From the NCBI GenBank assembly GCA_016205995.1, contig JACQSJ010000045.1, positions 1-14,695 on the forward strand: a stretch of DNA of 14,695 bases, given 5' to 3'. The translations under genes were made by a program, and so were the position numbers. The stretch comes from Candidatus Uhrbacteria bacterium (lineage in GTDB: Bacteria; Patescibacteriota; Patescibacteriia; UBA9934; GWF2-40-263). Every line of letters starts with the position of its first letter. Position 1 is the stretch's first letter. Below are positions 1 through 5,518 of the stretch, in pieces. The notes beneath the pieces were generated by a model that made no database searches, had not been told where the DNA came from, and saw only the letters and a program-made list of their open reading frames with translations.

Positions 1-383
1 TACCCGCAGGTGTAGACCATGCGCGGGTCGAGCATAGCGCGATAGAGGTCATTGCCCACGTCATAGTGGCGCTCCCCGATCTCAAACGCTTTGGATTTGC
101 GCTGCGCGTTTCGCGCGCGGGCCATGAGGACAGAGAGCGCCGTGCGCCAGTTGCGCACCTGGCGATCAATCTCGCTGGCAAAAATGCGCGTGAGCATTTG
201 GTCGATCGCCTCGCAGTCCCACCAGCCGTCCATGTAAGACTCGCCAAACCCAAGCGAACCGTGGGCGAGGATGCGGTCAAAGACGCGCGGGTTGTGTACC
301 TGGATGTCCCAAGGCCGTGAGCCGTCCACGTGGATATCGGCCTGGGCAAGGAGGTTTTGGATAAAGGCAGTTGGTTGGGTCAT
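1..383 (-). CDS. cfa: cyclopropane-fatty-acyl-phospholipid synthase, N-terminal part (cut by window edge)
   Basis: Reading the minus strand from an ATG at 383 gives 127 residues with no stop before the window edge, so only the N-terminal third is present. It resembles the N-terminal region of E. coli Cfa: an I-x-V-x-NP-x-x-F segment, then GSLGFGESYMDGWWDCE at about residues 46-62, then GERHYDVGNDLYRAMLDPRMVYTCG near the edge. The last segment leads into the SAM-binding methyltransferase fold, which lies outside the window. The family transfers a methylene group from S-adenosylmethionine to double bonds of unsaturated acyl chains in membrane phospholipids. No convincing Shine-Dalgarno sequence is visible before the ATG. 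A CATAGT box at 398-403 could be a -10, but I see no good -35. The gene lies 31 bases downstream of the deoD terminator, so it is probably transcribed separately. The family assignment is firm; whether the catalytic domain is intact cannot be judged here. Confidence 0.9.
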   Translation of the reverse strand, partial: MTQPTAFIQNLLAQADIHVDGSRPWDIQVHNPRVFDRILAHGSLGFGESYMDGWWDCEAIDQMLTRIFASEIDRQVRNWRTALSVLMARARNAQRKSKAFEIGERHYDVGNDLYRAMLDPRMVYTCG

Positions 384-411
384 AGGCGTGCGTGTCTACT
401 ATGAACGATTT

Positions 412-449
412 GTGTGAAAAGAAAAAGGACGACTCATGGAAGTCATCCT
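412..449 (-). terminator. rho-independent terminator after deoD
   Basis: On the minus strand AGGATGACT (449-441) pairs with AGTCGTCCT (434-426) across a six-base loop. The stem is nine pairs including one G-U wobble. It is followed by a T-rich run, TTTTTCTTTTC (about 425-415). It starts 10 bases after the deoD stop and separates deoD from cfa. Confidence 0.85.
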
Positions 450-459
450 AGGTTGATCG

Positions 460-1185
460 TCAGCCTGCGAAGCAAGCAGCGAGGGCCAGACCCACCATGT
501 GATGGAAGCTCGTCTCGCGTTCCTGTGCGTTCATGGCTTCTCCGGTGGGGAGCACATCGCTCACCGTGAGGATCGAGAGGGCGCGTCGGCCCTTGCGCGC
601 CGCGAGTGTGTACAGTTCCGCGGTTTCCATTTCCACCGCGAGCACGCCGGAGGCGGCCCACATCTTCCATTCGTCGGGATCGTGATCGGCGTAGAAGAGA
701 TCGGTGCTCAGGACGTTGCCCACGCGGACTGGCTCCCCGCGCGCACGGGCGGCTCGGATGGCGGCGAAGAGCAGATCTGCGTCCGCCAAGGGGGCGAAGT
801 CCATGCCGCGGTAGCGCCGTCGGTTCAGGTTCGAGTCCGAGCAAGCGCCTTGAGCGATGACCAGGTCTCCCGGCCTCATGCCGTCCTGCAGAGCTCCGCA
901 GGTGCCTACACGGACAACGGTCTTTACGCCGTAGCTGTTGAACAGCTCGTTGACGTAGATGGACAGCGAGGGCATGCCCATGCCCGAACCCTGCACCGAC
1001 ACGCGAACCTCGCCCATGTCCGGGACGGGCATCATGCCCGTGAACCCGAGCATGCCTCGGACGGTGTTGTAGGTCTGGAGGTCGCGCATCAGCTCGTCAG
1101 CGATGCGCTTGGCGCGCAGGGGGTCGCCGGGGAGCAGGACGATGGGGGCGATAGCGTCCTTTTCGGCACCGATGTGGATGGACAA
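460..1185 (-). CDS. deoD: purine-nucleoside phosphorylase, DeoD type
   Basis: The 241-residue product matches the hexameric (PNP/UDP family) purine nucleoside phosphorylase along its whole length. The enzyme cleaves purine (deoxy)ribonucleosides with phosphate to give the free base and (deoxy)ribose-1-phosphate, in cytoplasmic purine salvage. Visible signatures are His4 (in E. coli this residue reaches a neighbouring subunit's site), the phosphate-binding PGDPLRAK at 19-26, NTVRGMLGFTG at 40-50, RVGTCGA at 92-98, the ribose-binding VEMET at 184-188, and TVSD with Asp210, equivalent to the catalytic Asp204 of E. coli DeoD. The length is normal. The start is a TTG codon at 1185, supported by GGAGAA (1196-1191) five bases upstream; no ATG gives a full N-terminus. 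It lies 31 bases downstream of an unrecognised gene on the same strand with no terminator between, so the two probably share the promoter at 1688-1716. Confidence 0.95.
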   Translation of the reverse strand: MSIHIGAEKDAIAPIVLLPGDPLRAKRIADELMRDLQTYNTVRGMLGFTGMMPVPDMGEVRVSVQGSGMGMPSLSIYVNELFNSYGVKTVVRVGTCGALQDGMRPGDLVIAQGACSDSNLNRRRYRGMDFAPLADADLLFAAIRAARARGEPVRVGNVLSTDLFYADHDPDEWKMWAASGVLAVEMETAELYTLAARKGRRALSILTVSDVLPTGEAMNAQERETSFHHMVGLALAACFAG

Positions 1186-1190
1186 GGGGG

Positions 1191-1196
1191 TTCTCC
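1191..1196 (-). promoter_or_regulatory. ribosome binding site deciding the TTG start of deoD
   Basis: GGAGAA on the minus strand sits five bases before TTG at 1185. It supports a TTG start, which also restores the conserved His4 near the N-terminus. Confidence 0.6.
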
Positions 1197-1216
1197 GGTG
1201 GAAGGGAAGGGGCGGT

Positions 1217-1654
1217 CTATGTTTCCGTCGCGGAAGCCTTGAGCCTGAAGGTGACGCGCAGCCGGGCGCCCTCGGGCGGTGGGGTTACATGGCCATCGGC
1301 CTCGAACCACCCGCGCGCCGAGGGAGCGGCGTAGGGGATCGTGTTTCCGTCCTGGTCGCACCAGACGGTCACACTTCCCACAAGCGGCCGCAGGATAGGC
1401 CTCCTTTCCCGCACGTTCAGTTCGGCCATGGCCTTGATCGCCTGCAGGGGAAGGTACGTCTGGGCGCTGACGAACCAGGGGAGGTGGGCGTACTGGCCGT
1501 TGAGTGACCCGCGCACCCTCAGAGGAACTTGGGTTCCCTCGGGAAGTCGAACGAGCGCGGTCTCGTCGTTGAGCTTCGTTGCCTCCAGGACGAGGGGTTC
1601 GGTTCCGCCTTCGGAGCCAAGGATCTCCTTGATGCAATCGACGATTTCTTTCAT
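1217..1654 (-). CDS. hypothetical protein, 145 residues, upstream of deoD
   Basis: I do not recognise this protein. The open frame extends to 1774, but I choose the ATG at 1654 for two reasons. A consensus promoter (TTGACA at 1716-1711, TACGGT at 1693-1688) lies inside the longer frame, and AAAGGTGG (1671-1664) sits nine bases before this ATG. The product begins MKEIVDCIKEILG and is predicted soluble, with no signal peptide or membrane segment. After an N-terminal helix it looks mostly beta: alternating hydrophobic stretches such as ETALVRLPEGTQVPLRVRG and GSVTVWCDQDG, ending in ARLRVTFRLKAS. It contains only two cysteines, far apart, and no catalytic motif that I can name. It is co-directional with deoD, 31 bases away, and probably cotranscribed. 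That suggests, but does not show, a link with nucleoside metabolism. Confidence 0.65.
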   Translation of the reverse strand: MKEIVDCIKEILGSEGGTEPLVLEATKLNDETALVRLPEGTQVPLRVRGSLNGQYAHLPWFVSAQTYLPLQAIKAMAELNVRERRPILRPLVGSVTVWCDQDGNTIPYAAPSARGWFEADGHVTPPPEGARLRVTFRLKASATET

Positions 1655-1663
1655 CTTCACGCA

Positions 1664-1671
1664 CCACCTTT
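1664..1671 (-). promoter_or_regulatory. ribosome binding site deciding the start of the pre-deoD gene
   Basis: AAAGGTGG on the minus strand matches the anti-Shine-Dalgarno target with one change. It lies nine bases before ATG 1654, favouring this start over the longer frame. Confidence 0.6.
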
Positions 1672-1687
1672 CTGCCGAGGCAGCCCC

Positions 1688-1716
1688 ACCGTAGGGGGTT
1701 TGCATCGGGATGTCAA
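1688..1716 (-). promoter_or_regulatory. sigma70-type promoter of the hypothetical-deoD unit
   Basis: On the minus strand TTGACA (1716-1711, perfect -35) is followed by a 17-base spacer and TACGGT (1693-1688, -10). Transcription would start near 1681, giving a leader of about 27 bases with the Shine-Dalgarno at 1671-1664. The same ATTGACA-N17 layout recurs at 3799-3827 and 4474-4502. Confidence 0.8.
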
Positions 1717-1777
1717 TGAAAAGCCTTCCTTTGCTCGTTGAGCTACGCAGCGCAGAGACCTGTGGAGATGGCATGCG

Positions 1778-1786
1778 TGCTAGAAT
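1778..1786 (+). promoter_or_regulatory. extended -10 promoter of the DoxX-like gene
   Basis: TGCTAGAAT is an extended -10 element (TGn plus TAGAAT) 29 bases before the ATG. No good -35 is visible at the usual distance, as expected for extended -10 promoters. The predicted leader is about 22 bases and has no Shine-Dalgarno. Confidence 0.5.
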
Positions 1787-1815
1787 AGGAGTAACTAATC
1801 ACTAACCGACTTTTT

Positions 1816-2181
1816 ATGACCTCTCTTTTTCTTCTCGGGCAAATCGTCCTAGGTGTCTATTTTATTCAAGCGGGGATCATGCATTTCATGAAGCTCCCCA
1901 TGATGACCGGCTACGCGACTTCGAGGAAGCTTCCCGCGCCCAAGCTCGCCGTTGTCGTTTCCGGTCTTGTGTTGCTCGCGGGTGGGCTGGGAGTGCTGTT
2001 TCAGTACCAGCTCGCGTGGGCGTATGGGGTGCTCGCCGTATTCTTGGCGCTCGCCGCGCTTCTCATGCACAACTTCTGGGTTGACCAAGATCCCAGCATG
2101 AAGATGGGCAACATGGTGAACTTCCAGAAGAACCTCGCGCTTGCTGGCGCGCTCTTCATGTTGCTCGCGCTACAGGGCTAG
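1816..2181 (+). CDS. DoxX family integral membrane protein
   Basis: This 121-residue protein is almost entirely hydrophobic, with four likely membrane helices at about 3-22, 44-63, 66-86 and 106-120. Helix 1 leads into IQAGIMHFMKLP, typical of the DoxX/DoxD superfamily (F-x-x-G-x-x-H-F/K near the end of helix 1). The HNFWVDQDP segment before the last helix also fits. Family members are small inner-membrane proteins; some are subunits of thiosulfate:quinone oxidoreductase or redox partners, but most have no assigned reaction. No cofactor-binding motif allows a specific role here. It is divergent from the hypothetical-deoD unit and followed 17 bases later by a short remnant frame. No Shine-Dalgarno is visible before the ATG. 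Fold and family are fairly secure, function is not. Confidence 0.8.
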   Translation: MTSLFLLGQIVLGVYFIQAGIMHFMKLPMMTGYATSRKLPAPKLAVVVSGLVLLAGGLGVLFQYQLAWAYGVLAVFLALAALLMHNFWVDQDPSMKMGNMVNFQKNLALAGALFMLLALQG

Positions 2182-2198
2182 TATGTCGCAACGGGTAA

Positions 2199-2351
2199 CG
2201 CTTGCTACTTTCTTGGGACTCTGTGCACGAGCTCCATCGCCTCAACCCCTCGACCGTTCTCATCGAGCGTCACGGTCTGGGCCACGGGACGGATATGACG
2301 GACAAAGACACGAGCCTTGTCGACGATCTCCTCGTCCACCTGCCTCTGTGA
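2199..2351 (+). pseudogene. short C-terminal remnant or small ORF, possibly of an alpha/beta hydrolase-like protein
   Basis: Between the DoxX and MazG-like genes a frame runs from a TAA at 2196 to a TGA ending at 2351. It encodes about 50 residues and has no ATG except an internal one. GTG at 2223 (42 residues) or TTG at 2202 could start it, but neither has a Shine-Dalgarno. Codon choice is like that of real neighbours (CTC, GAG, GTC, GAC, third bases mostly G or C). The peptide reads like a protein tail: ...STVLIERHGLGHGTD, then SLVDDLLVHLPL. A histidine in a GxGHG setting followed by an amphipathic final helix is reminiscent of the C-terminus of alpha/beta hydrolases, but that is only a resemblance. 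Its upstream part would have been replaced by the DoxX gene. It could also be a genuine small gene. Confidence 0.35.
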
Positions 2352-2377
2352 TACCATCCTTTCGTAACCAACCCCCT

Positions 2378-2713
2378 ATGGAATTTTCTGAAATGCAACG
2401 GCTCGTGAAAGCCAATGCTGAGCGCTATGCGAAGAAGCATGGCGTGACATTCTCGCGCGAGGTTCTCTTGCTTAAGCTCATGGAGGAGACGGGTGAGTTC
2501 GCCGAGGCGCTTTTGGTGTGCGACGACCAATGTCGAGCCAAGAAGAAGCTCCCCCCCGTGGAGGCTCGCGAGCAGCTTGAGTCTGAGTTGGCCGACCTTT
2601 TCAATGTGGTGCTCTTGCTGGCGGACCATTTCGACATCGACCTGCTGAAGACATTGGAGCAGAAGACGCTTGCAAAGGGGCGTCAGTACCTTCTCGAACA
2701 GGCAGAAAAATAA
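2378..2713 (+). CDS. MazG-like nucleotide pyrophosphohydrolase
   Basis: The 111-residue product is a single-domain all-alpha NTP pyrophosphohydrolase of the MazG/phosphoribosyl-ATP pyrophosphohydrolase superfamily. The magnesium-binding pattern is visible: LLKLMEETGEFAEAL (about 30-44) supplies the E-x-x-E(E) helix, and ESELADLFNVVLLLAD (about 68-83) supplies the E-x-x-D helix. Enzymes of this class hydrolyse (d)NTPs to monophosphate and pyrophosphate and clean up non-canonical nucleotides. The exact substrate cannot be read from sequence. I chose the ATG at 2378 because residues encoded upstream are proline/arginine-rich and unlike the family, and part of that stretch codes better in another frame. 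No Shine-Dalgarno is present. The 3' end is convergent with the UPF0371 gene, and its stop codon lies in the T-tract of that gene's terminator. Confidence 0.8.
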   Translation: MEFSEMQRLVKANAERYAKKHGVTFSREVLLLKLMEETGEFAEALLVCDDQCRAKKKLPPVEAREQLESELADLFNVVLLLADHFDIDLLKTLEQKTLAKGRQYLLEQAEK

Positions 2714-2736
2714 AACGGACAGAGAATCCTGTCCGT
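2705..2736 (-). terminator. terminator of the UPF0371 gene, overlapping the end of the MazG-like gene
   Basis: ACGGACAG (2715-2722) and CTGTCCGT (2729-2736) form a perfect eight-pair stem with a six-base loop. Read on the minus strand it is followed by TTTTATTTTTC, a good T-tract, so it ends the minus-strand transcript. On the plus strand there is no T-tract, so it would act poorly for the MazG-like gene. The T-tract covers that gene's stop codon. Confidence 0.85.
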
Positions 2737-2741
2737 AGACG

Positions 2742-3782
2742 CTAGCTGATCAGGCGTTGGAGTTCAGCCGTGAGCGCCTGACCGAGATGGTCGAGTGTTT
2801 CCGGCACCTCGATTCGCCGATGGATCTCGTCCCTGTATCGCGCGATGCGTCGCGCGATTTCGATTTCCGCCGCATGGCGGATTCCGGCATCGTCGAGCAT
2901 CCCTGTCCGCAGCCGGTTCACCCCCATGTCCGAGGGGAATCGGTAGGCAGACAGGGGGTTGCCTGCTGGGTCGGGGCAGAATTGGGCCACGAGCCGCGCA
3001 AGGAGGAGGAAGTTCTGCTCGTCCTTGTCGTAGGTCGTGTAGCCGCTCCCTTCAACCCGTACCTCGTTCCCCAGATCCGCCGTCGCCGCCATGAACGCGG
3101 TGTTGACGGGGTGGTCAGGGGCGAGGTTGAAGACGGGGAAGGTTTCGAACTTCAGGTACGCGCTGTTGCGTCCGAGCACGAAGTCGTGCCAGAGCTGCGA
3201 GAGGATGAAGCCAAATTTTCCGCTCCCGCCACCTGGGCTGAAGACCAGAACGTGACGATCCTGCGTTTGCAGTCGTGGGGTCGCGGCAAAGAGACCTTCG
3301 TGCGAGAGAACCTCCACGCGAGGGTATCCGTGCAGGTAGGGATGCTCCACGAAGGAGAGCCCGAGTTCGCGAGAGGCACGTCGGATGAACATCCGCAGTC
3401 GACGTCGGTCCGGAGGCGACGTGTCCGCTCGAACCATCGAGATGACCCCGTGGTCCACGCGCACACCCACGTCGCGTAAGTGGGTGATGAGACGGATCGT
3501 CTCGCGGTCGTAGAAGAGTTGCGTGTCTCCGCGCAGGCGAGGGCGCAGGAGGTCCCGCGCGCTCACCACAACGACGATCTGGAAGTGCTCCTGCAACTCT
3601 CGCAGGAGCCGGAGCTTCACATCCGGATCGTATCCGGGCAGGACGCGAGCGGCGTGGTGATCGTCCATCGGCTTGCCGCCGAATTCGATGTACGTCGTCC
3701 CCCCGACAGGAGAGAGAGCGAGTCGGCGCAGGATCTCTTCGACCTGCGCCCGCACGTAGCGTTCGTTGTCGAAGAGTATCAT
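2742..3782 (-). CDS. UPF0371/DUF1846 family protein, lacking the C-terminal domain
   Basis: The 346-residue product follows the DUF1846 (UPF0371) family through most of the N-terminal two thirds. Visible signatures are the FDNERYVRAQ start, YIEFGGKPMDDHHAARVLPG at 31-50, a glycine-rich phosphate-loop-like PGGGSGK at 183-189, KFETFPVFNL at 211-220, HPVNTAFMAATADL at 224-237 and SDMGVN at 284-289. Members I recall are about 490-500 residues and carry a further C-terminal domain after the DMGVN region. Here the protein ends about 57 residues after it, with a normal stop and terminator, so this is a short form rather than an edge artefact. The biochemical function of the family is not established. 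The ATG at 3782 is chosen because AGGAGGT lies just upstream and the promoter at 3799-3827 lies inside the longer frame. It is a single-gene unit, downstream of the kinase gene but with its own promoter. Confidence 0.85.
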   Translation of the reverse strand: MILFDNERYVRAQVEEILRRLALSPVGGTTYIEFGGKPMDDHHAARVLPGYDPDVKLRLLRELQEHFQIVVVVSARDLLRPRLRGDTQLFYDRETIRLITHLRDVGVRVDHGVISMVRADTSPPDRRRLRMFIRRASRELGLSFVEHPYLHGYPRVEVLSHEGLFAATPRLQTQDRHVLVFSPGGGSGKFGFILSQLWHDFVLGRNSAYLKFETFPVFNLAPDHPVNTAFMAATADLGNEVRVEGSGYTTYDKDEQNFLLLARLVAQFCPDPAGNPLSAYRFPSDMGVNRLRTGMLDDAGIRHAAEIEIARRIARYRDEIHRRIEVPETLDHLGQALTAELQRLIS

Positions 3783-3785
3783 GGC

Positions 3786-3792
3786 ACCTCCT
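3786..3792 (-). promoter_or_regulatory. ribosome binding site of the UPF0371 gene
   Basis: AGGAGGT on the minus strand lies three bases before ATG 3782. It fixes this start in preference to the longer open frame, which would begin within the promoter. Confidence 0.75.
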
Positions 3793-3798
3793 GTCCTC

Positions 3799-3827
3799 AC
3801 TGTGTGTGGATTTGTGGGTTCTGTCAA
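3799..3827 (-). promoter_or_regulatory. sigma70-type promoter of the UPF0371 gene
   Basis: TTGACA (3827-3822), a 17-base spacer and CACAGT (3804-3799) on the minus strand. The sequence just upstream, TTTTCA, is also the T-tract of the preceding terminator, so the two signals are packed back to back. Confidence 0.75.
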
Positions 3828-3852
3828 TGAAAATGCTCGCCGAGGGGCGAGC
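3828..3852 (-). terminator. terminator of the dTMP-kinase-like gene
   Basis: On the minus strand GCTCGCC (3852-3846), a four-base loop and GGCGAGC (3841-3835) form a perfect seven-pair G+C-rich stem followed by ATTTTCATT. It begins three bases after the kinase stop codon. Confidence 0.8.
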
Positions 3853-3855
3853 CGT

Positions 3856-4443
3856 CTAGTCGAGGTTCATGTGTTCGAGCAGGCGTGTGAGCAGGGCGTC
3901 AGGGGAGAGAGAGGTCGTGTCGATCTGCGTGGGGATGAGCTGCTTGAACACGGCTTCGATGCGAGCGAGCTCGCTTCCAGGTTCGTTCGCACGACGGTCC
4001 TTCTCGTTGAGCTCCCCACGTGCTTCCAGACGAGCCCGACGGATGGGCTCCTGCGCGGTGAGCAGGAAGCTGAAGTCGGGACGGAGCATGGGGAGGGACT
4101 CGACGTTCAAGACGTCTACCCCTACTCCGCGGGCCGCATGATGGGCGAGGACCGAGGGAAGCCAACGGTCGGCAACGACGTGGCTCGTGCGCAGAAGTCC
4201 GCGCAGATGGCGATCCTTGTACAGAGCTGAGAGGACGTAGGTGAAGAGGCTCACGTCCTGGTCGCCCGCTTCGATTCCGGCCTTGAGGAGAGCTGTCGGA
4301 TTGTCGAAAGCGGTGTCCTCGAAGCGCACGGCGCGCGACTTCTGGCTGAGGGCATCGACGAGAAGTCTGGTCAGCGTGGTCTTCCCCACGCCGTCGATAC
4401 CTTCAATTACGATGAACTTGAATGGGTGCGGGTTAGGAATCAT
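3856..4443 (-). CDS. thymidylate kinase-like P-loop nucleotide kinase
   Basis: The 195-residue product has a Walker A motif, EGIDGVGKTT, at 14-23 after a hydrophobic strand (FKFIVI), as in dTMP kinases (COG0125). The DR-W motif, VVADRWLPS at 89-97, matches the DR(Y/F/H) segment. A basic lid-like stretch, RARLEARGELNEKDRRANE, spans 136-154. Such enzymes transfer phosphate from ATP to dTMP or another nucleoside (mono)phosphate in the cytoplasm. The usual REPGGT motif that shapes the monophosphate site is absent; FEDTAFDNPTA (41-51) stands in its place. So this may be a divergent dTMP kinase or a related deoxynucleoside/nucleotide kinase rather than the housekeeping Tmk. The ATG at 4443 has GGAGGA three bases upstream and a consensus promoter. 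It is a single-gene unit. I leave the symbol blank because of the altered motif. Confidence 0.75.
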   Translation of the reverse strand: MIPNPHPFKFIVIEGIDGVGKTTLTRLLVDALSQKSRAVRFEDTAFDNPTALLKAGIEAGDQDVSLFTYVLSALYKDRHLRGLLRTSHVVADRWLPSVLAHHAARGVGVDVLNVESLPMLRPDFSFLLTAQEPIRRARLEARGELNEKDRRANEPGSELARIEAVFKQLIPTQIDTTSLSPDALLTRLLEHMNLD

Positions 4444-4446
4444 GTG

Positions 4447-4452
4447 TCCTCC
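4447..4452 (-). promoter_or_regulatory. ribosome binding site of the dTMP-kinase-like gene
   Basis: GGAGGA on the minus strand lies three bases before ATG 4443. The spacing is short, but the match to the anti-Shine-Dalgarno is strong. Confidence 0.6.
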
Positions 4453-4473
4453 GTTTCCCTGTACCAGCCCGCA

Positions 4474-4502
4474 ACCATAGAGAATTTGCTGATCTCTGTC
4501 AA
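4474..4502 (-). promoter_or_regulatory. sigma70-type promoter of the dTMP-kinase-like gene
   Basis: On the minus strand TTGACA (4502-4497), a 17-base spacer and TATGGT (4479-4474). It is divergent from the promoter of the DUF5671 gene, whose -35 begins about 20 bases away. Confidence 0.8.
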
Positions 4503-4522
4503 TCGACTCGGGATTTTCTGTG

Positions 4523-4551
4523 TTCCAAAAAAGCCCTAAAGAGGCTATACT
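4523..4551 (+). promoter_or_regulatory. promoter of the DUF5671 gene, predicted leaderless
   Basis: TATACT (4546-4551) is a strong -10 with a weak TTCCAA -35 at 4523-4528 (17-base spacer). The start codon begins at 4560, eight bases after the -10. Transcription would therefore start at or within two bases of the ATG. Confidence 0.6.
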
Positions 4552-4559
4552 AAACGTAT

Positions 4560-5516
4560 ATGACCACCCAACCTTCCGCGAAAAGTTCGGCTCGAGACGT
4601 CTTTTCGTACCTGCTCCTCATTGCCATGTTCATCGTGGGCGTAGTGAGCTTTTTGACCCTGCTTTTTCAGTACATCAACATCCAGTTTCCCGATACGCTG
4701 GACTACTGGTGGCGTGAGGGGTCGCTTCAAGCCATCCGCGGCGCCATTTCCGCCCTGGTTGTTTCCTGGCCGGTTGTGATCTTCATGTCGATTTTTATCG
4801 GCAAGGACCTGCGGGCGGATGAGGGAAAGCAAAACATCTGGATCCGCAAGTGGCTCCTGCATCTCATGCTTTTTGTCTCCGCGATTGCGATCATCATCGA
4901 CCTTATTTTTCTTATCAACACTTTTTTGGACGGCGAGATCACCACGCGGTTCGCGCTTAAAGTCCTTGCCGTGTTGCTCGTGGCGGTCGCGGTGTTCTGG
5001 TATTACCTGTGGGAGCTCAAGCGTGATCCTGTGAAGATGACTCGCGTCACCATCTGGGCCTCCGTGGCGAGTTCTGCTGTGATCGTTGTCGCCATTGTGG
5101 CGAGCCTGTTTGTGGTTGGAGGTCCGTCCAAGCAGCGCGACGTGCGGCTGGATCAGGATCGCGTCTCGGATCTGCAAACCATCCAGTCGAGTCTTGTCGG
5201 GTACTGGCGCGACAAGGAAGCGTTGCCCGAGACACTCGATGTTATTGAGGATGACATTATCGGCTACCGTAACCCAACCGACCCTGAATCAGGCGAGGGC
5301 TACGAGTATGCCGTAACGGGCGAGTTGAGTTTCCAGCTATGCGCGATGTTTACGACGGTATCTGATGATTCAGACCAGGAAGCTTATGCCGTACCCATGG
5401 CGTATGACTATAAATATATGGGAGGGAATTTCGACCTTTGGTCTCATGCGTCAGGTCGAGTGTGCTTTGACCGTACGATTGATCCGGATCGTCTCAAGGA
5501 AGGATACGGATACTAG
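4560..5516 (+). CDS. DUF5671 membrane protein with pilin-like (GspG-like) C-terminal domain
   Basis: The 318-residue protein starts with SARDVFSYLLLIAMFIVG...LLFQYIN, characteristic of the DUF5671 family that is common in Patescibacteria. There are five likely membrane helices at about 15-37, 62-81, 99-122, 129-150 and 163-187. The last helix leads into a soluble domain (about 192-318) whose pattern resembles the globular part of type II secretion pseudopilins. It has RVSDLQTIQSSLVGYW, a LPETLD segment, NPTDPESGEGYEYAV, then SFQLCAMF. Pseudopilin globular domains have the same order: long helix, P-x-T-L, DP-x-[TS]G-x-x-YEY, then F-x-LCA-x-F. Two cysteines (261 and 302) could pair outside the membrane. 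No prepilin peptidase site is visible before the last helix, so it is probably membrane-anchored and not assembled like a pilin. It is followed two bases later by recO. The function is unknown. Confidence 0.75.
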   Translation: MTTQPSAKSSARDVFSYLLLIAMFIVGVVSFLTLLFQYINIQFPDTLDYWWREGSLQAIRGAISALVVSWPVVIFMSIFIGKDLRADEGKQNIWIRKWLLHLMLFVSAIAIIIDLIFLINTFLDGEITTRFALKVLAVLLVAVAVFWYYLWELKRDPVKMTRVTIWASVASSAVIVVAIVASLFVVGGPSKQRDVRLDQDRVSDLQTIQSSLVGYWRDKEALPETLDVIEDDIIGYRNPTDPESGEGYEYAVTGELSFQLCAMFTTVSDDSDQEAYAVPMAYDYKYMGGNFDLWSHASGRVCFDRTIDPDRLKEGYGY

Positions 5517-5518
5517 GC

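Noticed and set aside
499..1242. A long 247-codon plus-strand open frame opposite deoD
   Set aside because: It is the antisense shadow of a clear DeoD gene in G+C-rich DNA; its translation has no family features.
2757..3479. A 240-codon plus-strand open frame opposite the UPF0371 gene
   Set aside because: The minus strand carries family motifs, a promoter, a ribosome site and a terminator; the plus-strand frame has none.
4545..5177. A 210-codon minus-strand frame opposite the DUF5671 gene
   Set aside because: It is rich in H, D, K and N with no fold-like pattern, the complement of a membrane protein sequence.
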